Positions 53,766 through 63,860 are shown, counted from the first letter of the stretch. The stretch is 64,000 nt of DNA from Hyphomicrobiales bacterium (GCA_900469445.1 UBXM01000029.1:20557-84556); one strand, 5' to 3'. A program made the numbers and translations. The notes: generated from the letters alone by a model not told the origin.

Positions 53766-54572
53766 TCAGGCGGCTTCGGCGAGAAGCCTCGGCTGGAACA
53801 GGAGCGCCTGCATGCCGTCCGGGCAGACTTTGACGGCGCTGCCATCCGGGATTTCCACCCAGGTATCGGCTTCGTCGTTCAAAGGTTCGGACACGAGGCA
53901 ATAACCGCTCTTGGCACCGGTCGAGCCGCCCATCGGCGCTGCATACAGCGTCGGCGGCTTGTGGTCGGTCGCGTAACGGACGGCAAAGAGCTGCCTGCCA
54001 TCGGAGAAGCAGGCGGTGAAGCGCACGAGCGCCTCGCCGGATTGTTCCATCGACAGCGCCTCGACGGTCGCCACGGCCTTTTCCATGGCGCCCAGCGGAT
54101 CGGCATCGAGACCGAATTGCAGGGCGAGAAGAAAGATCATCTCGCTGTCGGTCGTGCCGGTTCGGGCACTGAACAGATCATCCGAAAGCATGCTTTCCAT
54201 GCGGCGGCGAATGCGATCGAAATTGGCGATCTGGCCGTTATGCATGAAGGACCAATGACCGTGAACGAAGGGGTGGCAATTGTCGCGCCGGGTTGCGCCC
54301 GTCGTTGCCGCCCGCACATGGGCGAGGAAAAGCGACGAACGGATCTGACGCGCCAGGCTTCTCAGGTTGCAATCGGACCAGGCCGGCAGAACGTCGCGGT
54401 AACGACCCGGCTCAGGCCTGTCGCCATACCAGGCGATACCGAAACCGTCTCCGTTGGTCGCCGTCTTGGCGCGGGTTGCACAATGGGATTGCTCTATGAG
54501 CGAATGGGCCGGTGATGAAACAAGCTCTTCCAGGTAAAGCGGTTCGCCTCGATAGGCAGCCCAGCGGCACAT
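53766..54572 (-). CDS. Class II glutamine amidotransferase (YafJ-like)
   Basis: A 268-residue Ntn-hydrolase. After removal of Met1, Cys2 (MCRWAAYRGEP) is the nucleophile. GDGFGIAWYGD, HVRAATTG and CHPFVHGHWSFMHNGQI form the glutaminase pocket. The domain occurs alone, with no synthase domain, as in YafJ and related enzymes such as EgtC; no ergothioneine genes are nearby. The ATG at 54572 is required to place Cys at position 2; the 11 codons upstream are not coding. Substrate unknown. Confidence 0.9.
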   Translation of the reverse strand: MCRWAAYRGEPLYLEELVSSPAHSLIEQSHCATRAKTATNGDGFGIAWYGDRPEPGRYRDVLPAWSDCNLRSLARQIRSSLFLAHVRAATTGATRRDNCHPFVHGHWSFMHNGQIANFDRIRRRMESMLSDDLFSARTGTTDSEMIFLLALQFGLDADPLGAMEKAVATVEALSMEQSGEALVRFTACFSDGRQLFAVRYATDHKPPTLYAAPMGGSTGAKSGYCLVSEPLNDEADTWVEIPDGSAVKVCPDGMQALLFQPRLLAEAA

Positions 54573-54786
54573 AGATTTTGTCACTCCGAGAGATAAGACA
54601 GCCAATCGCGGCGCATTGAGAGGAGGGTGGAATTATTCGCCTAATGAAAGGTTAAGCTAACAGTATTCATAACGGAATTGCGACGGTCGGAACTTCACGT
54701 TTTGCAACGGATATTAAGACTGCGGTGTGTCCTGCGTTTTTCATGGCGCAACCGAACACGACCGTACAGACCTCTTCATTTGCGGC

Positions 54787-54801
54787 CATTGCATGGCAAT
54801 G
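54787..54801. promoter_or_regulatory. Short palindrome upstream of otsB
   Basis: CATTGC-ATG-GCAATG is a perfect 6-bp inverted repeat, 39 bp before the otsB start, inside the 268-bp region shared with the divergent amidotransferase gene. It could be an operator, but a repeat this short can arise by chance. Confidence 0.3.
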
Positions 54802-54840
54802 AGGGTTGTCGATGCCTGCGCGCAGCCTAGATAAACCTCT

Positions 54841-55650
54841 ATGTCTCAACAAACAAAACCACGTGAAGACCAGCCCTCTTCCGGTCTCACGCCTTCCGGA
54901 ACATCGGTTTCGGATCTTCTCAGGGATTTCGATCGCTGGGCACTTTTTCTCGATATCGACGGCACATTGATCGATCTGGCCGACACGCCCGACGGAATTG
55001 TCGTGCCGCCCGACCTGCCCGCCAACCTGGATGCCGTGTCGAAAAAGCTCGGCGGCGCATTGGCGCTGGTGACCGGCCGCGCCCTGCCCTATGCCGACAG
55101 ACTGTTTCAGCCCTACCAGTTTCCGATCGCAGGCCTGCACGGTGCGGAACGGCGCATGTCCGACGGCGCGATCGATTGCGTGACGGCGACGCCGGAATTC
55201 GAACTGCTGAAGGCGCGGCTTTTTGCCGATACGGCCGGCTGGGACGGCGTGCTGATCGAAGACAAGGGGGCTGCAGTCGGCGCGCATTACCGGCAGGCGC
55301 CGGAGCGGCAGGCCGATCTCGACGCGCTGATGGAACGCGCGGCGGCGGATGCCGGCGGCGACTTCACATTGCAGCGCGGCAAGATGGTGATCGAGCTTCG
55401 CCCGGCGCGCGCCAGCAAGGGCGAGGCCTTGCGCAGCTTTCTCGACGAACCCTGTTTCAGGCGTCGACTGCCTGTCGCAATCGGTGACGATCTGACCGAC
55501 GAGGCCATGTTCAAAACCGCCAATGCCCTTGGCGGCCTGTCGATCCGGATCGGTGAGGCAACCTTGCCCAACGGCAGCGCCACACAGGCAACGATGCTGC
55601 TCACCTCCGCTGCCGAACTTCGCGACATTCTGGCCGGTCTCTCGCGATAA
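54841..55650 (+). CDS. otsB: Trehalose-6-phosphate phosphatase
   Basis: A 269-residue HAD-superfamily phosphatase that releases trehalose from trehalose-6-phosphate. Motif I is LFLDIDGTLIDL (nucleophile D38, acid D40), VTGRALPYAD is motif II, and IGDDLTDEAMF is the C-terminal Mg-binding motif. The cap contains the substrate-contact sequence RGKMVIELRPARASKGEAL. About 30 residues precede motif I and the start has a poor ribosome-binding site. otsA follows 40 bp later, giving a two-gene operon for osmotic and desiccation protection. Confidence 0.95.
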   Translation: MSQQTKPREDQPSSGLTPSGTSVSDLLRDFDRWALFLDIDGTLIDLADTPDGIVVPPDLPANLDAVSKKLGGALALVTGRALPYADRLFQPYQFPIAGLHGAERRMSDGAIDCVTATPEFELLKARLFADTAGWDGVLIEDKGAAVGAHYRQAPERQADLDALMERAAADAGGDFTLQRGKMVIELRPARASKGEALRSFLDEPCFRRRLPVAIGDDLTDEAMFKTANALGGLSIRIGEATLPNGSATQATMLLTSAAELRDILAGLSR

Positions 55651-55690
55651 TGCGCAAGACCCCGCTCTTCATCATTGGAAGGAATTTGCC

Positions 55691-57070
55691 TTGAGCCGCC
55701 TTGTGGTTGTTTCAAACCGTGTCACCGTTCCGAAAAAGGCAGGCGAGGCGCCCGCCGGCGGTCTGGCCGTCGCCCTGCAGGCAGCACTGGAGGAGCGCGG
55801 CGGCATCTGGATGGGCTGGTCGGGTAATTCCAGCGGTGATCGGGAGCCGGAAAAACTGGATGTCCGCGAGATCGGCAACATCACCTATGCGCTGACAGAC
55901 CTCACCGATACCGATGTCGAGGAATATTACCACGGCTTCGCCAACCGGGTGCTCTGGCCGATCTGCCATTACCGGCTGGATCTCGCCGAATACGGCCGCA
56001 AGGAAATGGCGGGTTATTTTCGCGTCAACCGCTTCTTCGCCCACAAGCTGGCGCCGCTCCTAAAAGAAGACGACATCATCTGGGTGCATGATTACCATCT
56101 GATCCCGCTTGCGGCCGAACTGCGGCAGATGGGCTTCAAGAACAAGATCGGTTTCTTCCTGCACATACCCTGGCCGCCGGCGGACGTGCTGTTCGCCATG
56201 CCGGTACACGAGCAGATCATGCGCGGGCTATCGCAATATGATCTCGTCGGCTTCCACACCGATTACGACCTCGACAATTTCGGCGGCGGACTGGTGCGCG
56301 AGGGAATTGGAGAGCGGCTTGAGGACGGCCGCAAATTCTCCACCTATGGCCGCAGCTTCAAGGGCGGCGCCTATCCGATCTCGATCGAAACCGAGGCCTT
56401 TGCCAAATATGCTGTAAAGGCCTCGCGCAATGCGATGGTGAAAAAGGCCAAAGAAAGTATCGAGAACCGCGATCTGATCATCGGCGTGGACCGGCTGGAT
56501 TATTCCAAGGGCATTACCCAGCGCATCGATGCGTTCGAACAGTTCGTTCGGTTGAACCCCGCATATCAGAACAAGGTGACCTATCTGCAGGTCACGCCGA
56601 AATCCCGTTCCGAGGTTCCTGAATACGAACAGATGCAGCGAACGGTGGCCGAACAGGCGGGACGGGTCAACGGCGCTTTGGGCCAGGTCGACTGGACGCC
56701 GATCCGCTACGTCAACCGATCCGTGCCGCGACCTCTTCTGGCCGGCCTCTACCGTCTCGCCAAGATCGGCCTCGTCACACCGCTGCGTGACGGCATGAAC
56801 CTCGTCGCCAAGGAATATGTGGCGGCGCAGGACCCGGAAGATCCGGGCGTCCTGGTTCTCTCACGCTTTGCCGGCGCTGCCCGCGAGCTGACCGGCGCAT
56901 TGCTGGTCAACCCCTATGACATCGAGGGCACGGCACATGCCATCGCCCGTGGTCTCAGCATGTCGCTCGACGAGCGCAAGCAGCGCTGGGAAAAGATGAT
57001 GAACCATCTTCTCGAATACGACATCAACCGCTGGTGCGACGATTTCCTCAAGGACCTGACGGCGGATTGA
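55691..57070 (+). CDS. otsA: Alpha,alpha-trehalose-phosphate synthase
   Basis: A 459-residue GT20 glycosyltransferase making trehalose-6-phosphate from UDP-glucose and glucose-6-phosphate. Motifs include VSNRVTVP at the N-terminus, [30 protein letters not shown] and the nucleotide-sugar site [14 protein letters not shown]. The start is a TTG at 55691, chosen because it gives the family start (M)[10 protein letters not shown] and has a GGAAGG ribosome-binding site; upstream sequence in frame overlaps otsB and is not coding. Confidence 0.96.
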   Translation: MSRLVVVSNRVTVPKKAGEAPAGGLAVALQAALEERGGIWMGWSGNSSGDREPEKLDVREIGNITYALTDLTDTDVEEYYHGFANRVLWPICHYRLDLAEYGRKEMAGYFRVNRFFAHKLAPLLKEDDIIWVHDYHLIPLAAELRQMGFKNKIGFFLHIPWPPADVLFAMPVHEQIMRGLSQYDLVGFHTDYDLDNFGGGLVREGIGERLEDGRKFSTYGRSFKGGAYPISIETEAFAKYAVKASRNAMVKKAKESIENRDLIIGVDRLDYSKGITQRIDAFEQFVRLNPAYQNKVTYLQVTPKSRSEVPEYEQMQRTVAEQAGRVNGALGQVDWTPIRYVNRSVPRPLLAGLYRLAKIGLVTPLRDGMNLVAKEYVAAQDPEDPGVLVLSRFAGAARELTGALLVNPYDIEGTAHAIARGLSMSLDERKQRWEKMMNHLLEYDINRWCDDFLKDLTAD

Positions 57071-57148
57071 GGTGTATCTACTCCGCTTGACAGTGCGCCC
57101 TCTACCGGATTGGTTGGCGGCCACTCAATCTGGCATAGGAGAACCGCG

Positions 57149-57358
57149 ATGAAAATCAGCGCACGCAATCGTTTCAAGGGCAAGGTCGTCGACGTCAAGA
57201 AGGGCGCGACGACCGCACATGTGCGCATCGACCTCGGCAACGGCCTGATCGTCACCTCCTCGATTACCAATGAGGCGGTCGACGAACTCGAACTTACCGT
57301 CGGTTCCGACGCCTATGCCGTGATCAAGGCTTCTGACGTGATGGTTGCCATCGACTGA
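57149..57358 (+). CDS. Molbindin-like single TOBE/Mop domain protein
   Basis: A 69-residue Mop protein. The family start is MKISARNRFKGKVVDVKKGA, with IDLGNGLIVTSSIT and AYAVIKASDVMVAID completing the fold. Molbindins assemble into hexamers that bind molybdate or tungstate and buffer the oxyanion in the cytoplasm. The ATG at 57149 has an AGGAGA ribosome-binding site. A TTGACA at 57087-57092 may be its -35 box, with no good -10. The FecCD-type importer cluster lies on the other strand just beyond the convergent trmO gene. Confidence 0.88.
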   Translation: MKISARNRFKGKVVDVKKGATTAHVRIDLGNGLIVTSSITNEAVDELELTVGSDAYAVIKASDVMVAID

Positions 57359-57362
57359 TCGA

Positions 57363-57890
57363 TCAAGCCTTCTGACAATGAGGCGCGGTCGGTGCGCTGC
57401 CGTCGGTCTGATAATCACCGGGCTGCGGCGGCGCGATCGGCTTGAACAGGGTTCGATCCGGTTTCAAGTCGATCAACGGCGTTCCGTCGAGACAATCCAG
57501 GCCGCGCACCAGAAGAACATTGCCCTCGACACCTTCCAGCTTGACGATGGAGGTTCCGATCGGGTTTGGCCTGACAGGCGAGCGCAGCGAAAATGTGCCA
57601 TGCACTTCGCCGTTGCTCGCCGGGCTCTGCAGCACCAGATCCCGGCGGGACTGATGCAGCCAGTAGAGAATTTCGAGCCGCTCGAAGAGTTCGACGCCTT
57701 TCAGCGCCGCGACCCATGGCTCATAGATTTCGATCCGGCAAATCGGACCATCGTGACGCCCCTGGCGCGGCGTTTCCATGCGGGATGTCCAGGGCGTCGA
57801 AATGACACCGATGAAGGTAAGGCCGGCATCGGTTGGTTCAGGCGGCGTCACCGACACCTCGTGCTGACGGATTTCGTTTTCGCGCACCAT
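57363..57890 (-). CDS. trmO: TrmO/TsaA-family tRNA methyltransferase
   Basis: A 175-residue member of the TrmO (YaeB/VirR/TsaA) family. TrmO methylates N6 of t6A37 in tRNA-Thr using SAM. Signature pieces are FIGVISTPWTSR, FERLEILYWLHQSRRD and the SLRSPVRPNPIGTSIVKLEG motif. The start is the ATG at 57890, two bases after the ATPase stop, so it is in one operon with the ABC importer. Short versions like this lack the C-terminal domain of E. coli TrmO; some may act on other substrates. Interestingly, the t6A pathway gene tsaB is also in the window. Confidence 0.85.
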   Translation of the reverse strand: MVRENEIRQHEVSVTPPEPTDAGLTFIGVISTPWTSRMETPRQGRHDGPICRIEIYEPWVAALKGVELFERLEILYWLHQSRRDLVLQSPASNGEVHGTFSLRSPVRPNPIGTSIVKLEGVEGNVLLVRGLDCLDGTPLIDLKPDRTLFKPIAPPQPGDYQTDGSAPTAPHCQKA

Positions 57891-57892
57891 TC

Positions 57893-58672
57893 TCAATCTC
57901 CTGGTCCAAGACGCGGCGAGCAGACCTTGGAGCTGCCGCCCGGCAGCACGCCCATCACCACATCGATGTTATAAAGCTGTTTCACCCGCTCAACCGTCAA
58001 AACATCCGCCGGAGGCCCGAGCCCTGCCAGACGTCCTTCGTGCAGCATGGCAACACGATCGGCGACCATGAAGACATGATCGGGATTGTGGGTGGAGAGC
58101 ACCACCGCCATGCCTTCGCGCGCCAACCGGCGGACATGGCCAAGCACCCGCATCTGATTGCCGTAGTCGAGGCTGGCTGTGGGTTCATCCATGACCAGCA
58201 CTTTCGGCTGTTGCGCCAAGGCGCGGGCAATGAGTGTCATCTGCCGTTCGCCACCTGAAATTTCGGTGTAGGGACGGTCCGAGAGATGCGCCATGCCGAG
58301 CCGCTCCAGCGCGGCCGCCGCCACCTCGCGATCGTTTCGGCCGGGTGCGGAAAAGGGCGCTACCTGCACCGCACGTCCCATCAGCACGACATCGCGCACG
58401 GTGAATGGAAACAGGGCGGCATGAGCCTGCGGCACATAGGCGATGCGCCTTGCGCGCTCCTTTCGATCGAGCGTTTCGAGCGGCGCAGCATCGAGAAGAA
58501 CCTCTCCGCCGAGTGGAGCCAAAAGCCCGAGCATGGTCTTGAACAAGGTCGTCTTGCCAGCGCCGTTAGGCCCGAGCAATGCCAGAACTTCACCGGGACG
58601 CAAGGTCAGGCTGACGCCGGTGCCAACCCTGCTTGTGCCGTAACCGAAGGCGAGATCACGCAGTTCCAGCAT
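57893..58672 (-). CDS. FecE-type ABC importer ATP-binding protein
   Basis: A 259-residue ABC ATPase. Walker A is GPNGAGKTTLF, the Q-loop is IAYVPQAHAALFPF, the signature is ISGGERQMTLIARAL, Walker B is VLVMDEPTASLD, and STHNPDHVF has the switch His. It is of the class that energises siderophore, cobalamin and oxyanion (MolC) importers. The ATG at 58672 overlaps the permease stop by one base (TGATG), giving tight coupling. The C-terminus (GGSSKVCSPRLGPGD) extends slightly beyond the usual end. Confidence 0.93.
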   Translation of the reverse strand: MLELRDLAFGYGTSRVGTGVSLTLRPGEVLALLGPNGAGKTTLFKTMLGLLAPLGGEVLLDAAPLETLDRKERARRIAYVPQAHAALFPFTVRDVVLMGRAVQVAPFSAPGRNDREVAAAALERLGMAHLSDRPYTEISGGERQMTLIARALAQQPKVLVMDEPTASLDYGNQMRVLGHVRRLAREGMAVVLSTHNPDHVFMVADRVAMLHEGRLAGLGPPADVLTVERVKQLYNIDVVMGVLPGGSSKVCSPRLGPGD

Positions 58673-59703
58673 CAGGACCAGCCTCTCTTGCCGTATGCAA
58701 GCAGCCACAGGAAGAAGGGCGCTCCGACGACCGCGGTCAGGATACCGAGCGGGATTTCGGTCAAAGCCACGCTGCGCGCCAGGGTGTCGACGATCAACAT
58801 GTAACCGCCGCCAAGCAAAAGTGCGGCCGGCAGAAGCCGGCGAAAATCCGGGCCGACCAGCAATCGCGCGACATGCGGGATCACCAGGCCAACCCATCCG
58901 ACGATACCGGCGATCGACACGGAAGCGGCGGTGATCAGCGTCGCACCGAAAATCAGCGCCAGACGCGTCAACCTCGTATCGACACCCAGCGTCTGGGCCT
59001 CCTCGTCGCCCAGTGTCATCACATTCATGCGCCAGCGCAGAGCCGCAAGCGGCAGAAGACCGATGACGATGGCCGGCAGGATGGAGCCGACATCGGCGCG
59101 GGTAACGGCGGTGAGGCTGCCGAGCAGCCAATAGGTGATGGCCGGCAGCTGGTCATAGGGATCGGCAAGGATCTTGACCAGCGAGATACCAGCTCCAACG
59201 ATGGCGCCGATCGCCACGCCGGCCAGAACCAGCGTCAGCACCGGATCGCGGCCCCTTACTGCGGTTCCAACCCCGTAAACGGCGGCGACCGCCAGCAGCC
59301 CGCCGCAAAAACTCATGAGCTGGATGACGGGCACCGGCATTTTCAGAAAGATGGCGAGCACCGCGCCGAGACTGGCGCCGGCAGACACGCCGAGAATATC
59401 CGGAGAGACGAGCGGATTGCGAAACAGGCCCTGATAGGTGGCACCGGCCGCCGCCAACGCCGCACCGATCAGTAGGCCGGCAATCACCCGCGGCAGGCGG
59501 ACATTCCAGATAACCGTCTGCTGGATCGGATCGACATCCGGCTGACCGCCCGTCAAACCGGCAAAGAGAACGCGCAGGATCGCCGAGGGCGGCACCGAAT
59601 ATTTGCCGATCGCCATCGAAGCCATCGCCAGCACGGCGACGCCAAGGATGCCGAAGACAACCAGCTTCCAGTTTCCGCGATCAGAATCTGCTGCGTTCTT
59701 CAT
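58672..59703 (-). CDS. FecCD/BtuC-type ABC importer permease
   Basis: A 343-residue permease with about ten membrane helices. The family pattern IWNVRLPRVIAGLLIGAAL-AAAGATYQGLFRNPLVSPDILG is clear, followed by VGLVIPHVARLLVGPDFR near the coupling helix. Type II importers of this kind carry iron chelates, B12, or molybdate/tungstate (MolB). It is coupled by TGATG overlaps to both the binding-protein gene upstream and the ATPase gene downstream. Confidence 0.93.
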   Translation of the reverse strand: MKNAADSDRGNWKLVVFGILGVAVLAMASMAIGKYSVPPSAILRVLFAGLTGGQPDVDPIQQTVIWNVRLPRVIAGLLIGAALAAAGATYQGLFRNPLVSPDILGVSAGASLGAVLAIFLKMPVPVIQLMSFCGGLLAVAAVYGVGTAVRGRDPVLTLVLAGVAIGAIVGAGISLVKILADPYDQLPAITYWLLGSLTAVTRADVGSILPAIVIGLLPLAALRWRMNVMTLGDEEAQTLGVDTRLTRLALIFGATLITAASVSIAGIVGWVGLVIPHVARLLVGPDFRRLLPAALLLGGGYMLIVDTLARSVALTEIPLGILTAVVGAPFFLWLLAYGKRGWS

Positions 59704-60737
59704 CAGGGCTTTTCGATCGCGCCCTTCAGGAGCGTGTCGAGATCAGCATCCGTGACCTCGACCTGATAGAAGAGCTTGAAGAATTTCTGCACATCCGCCT
59801 TCAGGTCGACGTCAAAGGTTTTGGGATAAAGCAGCGCCTCCAGCCAGCGAATGCCGATCAGGCGGTTGATGCCGGGCGGTGAATCGAACCAGCCGAAGGG
59901 AAGCGATGGGGCGGCAAACACCTTGCCGTTCTTGACCGCTGCAACGCTTGCCCAGGACGGGTCGCTCTTTACCGCGGAAATGAATTTCGGGCTGGCGCCG
60001 AGAATGATGTCAGGGTTCCAGCCGAGCACCTGCTCCAGCGAGACATTGGTAAGCCCGCCCTTGCCGGCTGCGGCAGCGACATTGGTGGCGCCGGCAGCTT
60101 CGAGGATTTCCAGATTGATCGAACCGGAAAGGCCCGTCTCCAGACCTTCCGGGCCACGACCATAATAGACCTTCGGCCGTTCGCCGGTCGGCACTTTGGC
60201 AAGCCCCTCGCCCAGATCCTTCAGCGTGGTTTCGGCATAGGCTGCAAGCTCTTCGGCACGCGGTGAAACGCCGAGCAGTTCGCCGACCTGGCGCAAAGTC
60301 TTCGCCGAATTTGCAAAACCGCCGTCGATCAGCACGTAAGGAATGCCGGTCTGCTGCTGCACCTTGTCGGCCAGCGAGATATAGGTCGGGTTGACGGAGC
60401 CGACATCGATGATGAGATCGGGCTTTGCCGCGATGACCGCCTCCATATTGGCGGTGCCGCCCTGGCCCGTCAGCCTGCCATAGGTCGGCAGATCACGGAC
60501 TGCGGGGAGCAGGAACTGCTTTTCCTCACCGCTCGGTTCGCGCACCCAACCGGTCAGTTTTTCAGGCGCGAGCACATAGACGAGAACGGACGCCGGAGGG
60601 CCGGCAGTCAGGACACGGGTGACATTGTCCGGAATTTCGACAATGCGGCCACCTGCGTCGGTGAACGACCGCGCCCAGACGGAGGTGCTACAGATGGACA
60701 GAAAGGCAATGGCGACAGCGCTGATCAGCTTCAGCAT
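59703..60737 (-). CDS. Periplasmic substrate-binding protein of the FecCD-type importer
   Basis: A 344-residue exported protein. A signal peptide covers about residues 1-22 (ending VWA). The type III binding-protein fold with a helical backbone is seen from RIVEIPDNVTRVLTAGP to the C-terminus, with AAKPDLIIDVG. The late segment PFGWFDSPPGINRLIGIRWL resembles that of binding proteins for metals or oxyanions more than catecholate-siderophore binders. With a molbindin gene nearby and a ModE-like palindrome upstream, molybdate or tungstate is a reasonable guess; an iron chelate or nickel cannot be excluded. Confidence 0.88.
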   Translation of the reverse strand: MLKLISAVAIAFLSICSTSVWARSFTDAGGRIVEIPDNVTRVLTAGPPASVLVYVLAPEKLTGWVREPSGEEKQFLLPAVRDLPTYGRLTGQGGTANMEAVIAAKPDLIIDVGSVNPTYISLADKVQQQTGIPYVLIDGGFANSAKTLRQVGELLGVSPRAEELAAYAETTLKDLGEGLAKVPTGERPKVYYGRGPEGLETGLSGSINLEILEAAGATNVAAAAGKGGLTNVSLEQVLGWNPDIILGASPKFISAVKSDPSWASVAAVKNGKVFAAPSLPFGWFDSPPGINRLIGIRWLEALLYPKTFDVDLKADVQKFFKLFYQVEVTDADLDTLLKGAIEKP

Positions 60738-60776
60738 GGTGATCTCCCGAACAGAATGGAGCCCAGTATGGCATTA

Positions 60777-60800
60777 CGAGATATCCGATGGAATATCTCG
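60777..60800 (-). promoter_or_regulatory. ModE-like palindrome upstream of the importer operon
   Basis: CGAGATAT (60777-60784) and ATATCTCG (60793-60800) are perfect 8-bp inverted arms around 8 bases, 39-63 bp upstream of the binding-protein start, where an operator would overlap the promoter. The CG-x2-ATAT / ATAT-x2-CG layout resembles ModE/Mop-type molybdate operators (CGxTATAT with matching half). The assignment is by pattern only. Confidence 0.5.
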
Positions 60801-60887
60801 CAGCAAAGGAGAGTGCCTAAATCCATCAGGTGTGACGTAAGGTACCGGACACTTCCATTGCGGCAATCCGGGCTATAAAGCTGCCTG

Positions 60888-61472
60888 ATGTTCCAGCTAG
60901 AGCAGACCGCAACATTCGAGCAGATCATCAAGAAAAGCCGGTTTCTGGCGATTGCGCTCCCGATTGCGACCGAGGAAGAGGCGAAGGCGGCGATTGCCAG
61001 CCATAGTGATGCCAATGCCAACCACAATTGCTGGGCGTGGCGGATCGGGGCCGCCTATCGGTTTTCCGATGACGGGGAGCCGAGCGGCACGGCGGGAAAG
61101 CCGATCCTCTCAGCCATCGACGGCCAATCGGTGACCAATGTCGTGGTGATCGTTACCCGCTGGTTCGGCGGGATATTGCTCGGCAGCGGCGGTCTGGTGC
61201 GTGCCTATGGCGGCACGGCAGCCGCATGCCTGAGAAGCGCTGCGATGGTGGAACTGAAGCCTTCCGTGGAAGGGCTCGTGCGGCTCGACTTTTCGGATCT
61301 GGCGCGCGTCAAGGCGCGTCTTCAGGCGATTGTCGACCTTGGCATCGCCGAGGAACAGTTTACCGCGACCGGGGCCGACCTCGTGCTTCGCGTGCCGGAA
61401 GCAGAGGTCGAGGCCGTGTCGCGGCTGATTTCCGACCTCACCAGCGGCAGGTCGGAACTGATCATCGACTGA
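60888..61472 (+). CDS. YigZ/IMPACT family protein
   Basis: A 194-residue protein. The N-terminal UPF0029 domain shows KKSRFLAIALPIATEEEAKA, the motif NHNCWAWRIG, FSDDGEPSGTAGKPILSAI and TRWFGGILLGSGGLVRAYGG; the C-terminal EF-G-like domain (DUF1949) follows from about residue 130. Eukaryotic IMPACT regulates GCN2; the bacterial role is not firmly known, possibly translation related. It is divergent from the importer operon and convergent with prfC. Confidence 0.92.
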   Translation: MFQLEQTATFEQIIKKSRFLAIALPIATEEEAKAAIASHSDANANHNCWAWRIGAAYRFSDDGEPSGTAGKPILSAIDGQSVTNVVVIVTRWFGGILLGSGGLVRAYGGTAAACLRSAAMVELKPSVEGLVRLDFSDLARVKARLQAIVDLGIAEEQFTATGADLVLRVPEAEVEAVSRLISDLTSGRSELIID

Positions 61473-61493
61473 TCACTATCACGCCGCCTTTTA

Positions 61494-63074
61494 TCACGCC
61501 GCCTTGGCGACGTGATATTCCTTGATGGCGGCCATCTTGATCGACGGATAACGCTCGGCTTCGTAACGCAGCGAAAACGCATCCTGCGCCAGGAAGACCG
61601 GATCGCCGTCGAGATCGCGGGCGATATCGCCGCGCTTGACGGTGATGAATTTTTCCATGTCGACCTTGTTGTCCGACGAGACCCAGCGGCAAACAGAGAA
61701 GCGCGACATTTCGAACGAGACCGGCAGGCTATATTCCGCCGAGAGCCGCTCCTTCAACACGTCGAGCTGAAGGGCGCCGACGACGCCGACGATGGCCGGC
61801 GAGCCGTCTTCCGGCTGGAAGAGCTGCACGACGCCCTCTTCCGCCATCTGCTGCAGGGCTTCCTTGAGCTTCTTTGCCTTCATTGCATCACCCAACCGCA
61901 CGCGGCGGAGAATTTCCGGCGAGAAGTTCGGGACGCCCTGGAAGACCAGCGACTCGCCTTCGGTCAGCGTGTCGCCGATACGAAGCGTGCCGTGGTTCGG
62001 AATGCCGACCACGTCACCGGCATAGGCGGTGTCTGCAATATGGCGCTGCGAGGCGAAGAAGAACTGCGGCGCGGTGAGGCCGAGCTGCTTGCCGGTGCGG
62101 GCAAGCCTTGCCTTCATGCCACGCTCCAGCTTGCCGGAGCAGATACGCGCGAATGCGATACGGTCGCGGTGGTTCGGGTCCATGTTCGCCTGGATCTTGA
62201 AGACGAAGGCGGTCATCTTGTCTTCGGCGGCATGGACGGTGCGGATGTCGGCCACCTGGTCACGCGGCGGCGGAGCGAAATCGCCGAGCGCATTGATCAG
62301 ATCGCGGACACCGAAATTCCTGAGCGCCGAGCCGAAAAAAACCGGCGTCATATGACCTTCGAGAAAAGCCTGGCGATCGAACGGGCGGCAGGCTTCAAGC
62401 GCCAGCTCCACCTCTTCGACGAAAGCGGCACGTTCGTTTTCCGGCAGGCGGTCCATGACGGCCTGCGGGCCGTTGACGGAGATCGCCTCTTCGCTATCGG
62501 GACCACGCACCTTGTTTTCGGCAAGATGATAGGAGCCGCAGAAGCTCTTGGAGCGGCCGATCGGCCAGGTGATCGGAGCAGTATCCAGCGCCAGCTTCTC
62601 TTCGACCTCGTCAAGGATCTCGAAGATGTCGCGGCTTTCACGGTCCATCTTGTTGACGAAGGTGATGATCGGGATGTCGCGCATGCGGCAAACTTCGAAA
62701 AGTTTTAGCGTACGCGGCTCGATACCCTTGGCGGCGTCGATGACCATGATGGCGGCATCGACCGCTGTCAGCGTGCGGTAGGTATCATCGGCGAAGTCTT
62801 CGTGACCCGGCGTATCGAGGATATTGAAGACCTTGTCATTGTATTCGAAGGTCATCACCGAGGTGACGACCGAGATGCCGCGCTCGCGTTCGATCTTCAT
62901 CCAGTCGGACCGCGTCTGGATGCGATCCTTCTTCGCCTTGACCTCACCGGCGAGCTGAATGGCACCGCCGAACAGAAGCAGTTTTTCGGTCAGCGTCGTC
63001 TTGCCCGCATCCGGGTGGGCGATGATCGCAAATGTACGGCGGCGGGAAACCGCCTCTGCCAGAGTTTCGGCCAT
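61494..63074 (-). CDS. prfC: Peptide chain release factor 3
   Basis: A 526-residue translational GTPase that recycles RF1 and RF2 from the ribosome. The G1 loop is [13 protein letters not shown] (19-31), G2/G3 lie in [14 protein letters not shown] and [15 protein letters not shown], and NKMDRESRD is G4. Domain II and III features such as [13 protein letters not shown] and [15 protein letters not shown] are present. Length matches RF3, not EF-G. No other translation genes adjoin it; it is divergent from dut. Confidence 0.96.
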   Translation of the reverse strand: MAETLAEAVSRRRTFAIIAHPDAGKTTLTEKLLLFGGAIQLAGEVKAKKDRIQTRSDWMKIERERGISVVTSVMTFEYNDKVFNILDTPGHEDFADDTYRTLTAVDAAIMVIDAAKGIEPRTLKLFEVCRMRDIPIITFVNKMDRESRDIFEILDEVEEKLALDTAPITWPIGRSKSFCGSYHLAENKVRGPDSEEAISVNGPQAVMDRLPENERAAFVEEVELALEACRPFDRQAFLEGHMTPVFFGSALRNFGVRDLINALGDFAPPPRDQVADIRTVHAAEDKMTAFVFKIQANMDPNHRDRIAFARICSGKLERGMKARLARTGKQLGLTAPQFFFASQRHIADTAYAGDVVGIPNHGTLRIGDTLTEGESLVFQGVPNFSPEILRRVRLGDAMKAKKLKEALQQMAEEGVVQLFQPEDGSPAIVGVVGALQLDVLKERLSAEYSLPVSFEMSRFSVCRWVSSDNKVDMEKFITVKRGDIARDLDGDPVFLAQDAFSLRYEAERYPSIKMAAIKEYHVAKAA

Positions 63075-63170
63075 GTCAGCAACAATCCTTCGAGTTGCCG
63101 CGTATCTAGCGACTTAGTGGATAAGTTTCAATTCGTGTTTGACCCCGGCCGTCATGACCGGGCTAATGGA

Positions 63171-63644
63171 ATGATGAACGTTCACACCCCATCTTCACCC
63201 AAGCTCAATCTCGTCCGCCTGCCGAATGGCGATGGCCTGGATCTTCCCTCCTATGAAACCACCGGTGCCGCCGGCATGGATCTGCGCGCCGCAGTGACCG
63301 ATAACGAACCGATGACGCTGGCTCCAGGCAAACGGGCTCTGGTGCCGACCGGCTTCATTTTCGAGGTCCCGGCGGGTTTCGAGGCGCAGATCCGTCCGCG
63401 CTCCGGCCTCGCCTTCAAAAACGGTATCACCTGCCTCAACACGCCCGGCACGATCGACAGCGATTACCGCGGCGAAGTGAAGGTGCTGCTGATCAATCTC
63501 GGCGAAGACGATTTCGTCATCACCCGCGGCATGCGGATCGCCCAGATGGTTATTGCGCCGGTGACGCAGGTGCAGATTGCCGAAACCAGCGAAACGACGG
63601 AAACCGTGCGCGGTGCCGGAGGCTTCGGCTCGACCGGCGTTTGA
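63171..63644 (+). CDS. dut: dUTP diphosphatase
   Basis: A 157-residue trimeric dUTPase that hydrolyses dUTP to dUMP, protecting DNA from uracil. Five motifs are seen: [41 protein letters not shown] and the C-terminal [10 protein letters not shown] arm. Two adjacent ATG codons (63171, 63174) are possible starts; the first is given. The ribosome-binding site is weak. In other rhizobia dut often follows coaBC; here about 10 kb separates them. Confidence 0.96.
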   Translation: MMNVHTPSSPKLNLVRLPNGDGLDLPSYETTGAAGMDLRAAVTDNEPMTLAPGKRALVPTGFIFEVPAGFEAQIRPRSGLAFKNGITCLNTPGTIDSDYRGEVKVLLINLGEDDFVITRGMRIAQMVIAPVTQVQIAETSETTETVRGAGGFGSTGV

Positions 63645-63860
63645 CCTGGTCGACGCAAGGGCGTGGCGCCAGACGGCGCGCGCCGGCGTTGATAGCTATC
63701 AAGAGCGCTCCGATCGCAGCATGGCATTGCGCCGAAGCACATATCGAAAGAAGGATATTTCGCCTTTTTTTGATCTCCCGAGACAAAATCATCCTCGCTT
63801 GTTGCTCCATCGAACACTATTTTTCGACCAACTGTTCTAGTGGAGAGTGGAGAAACGACA

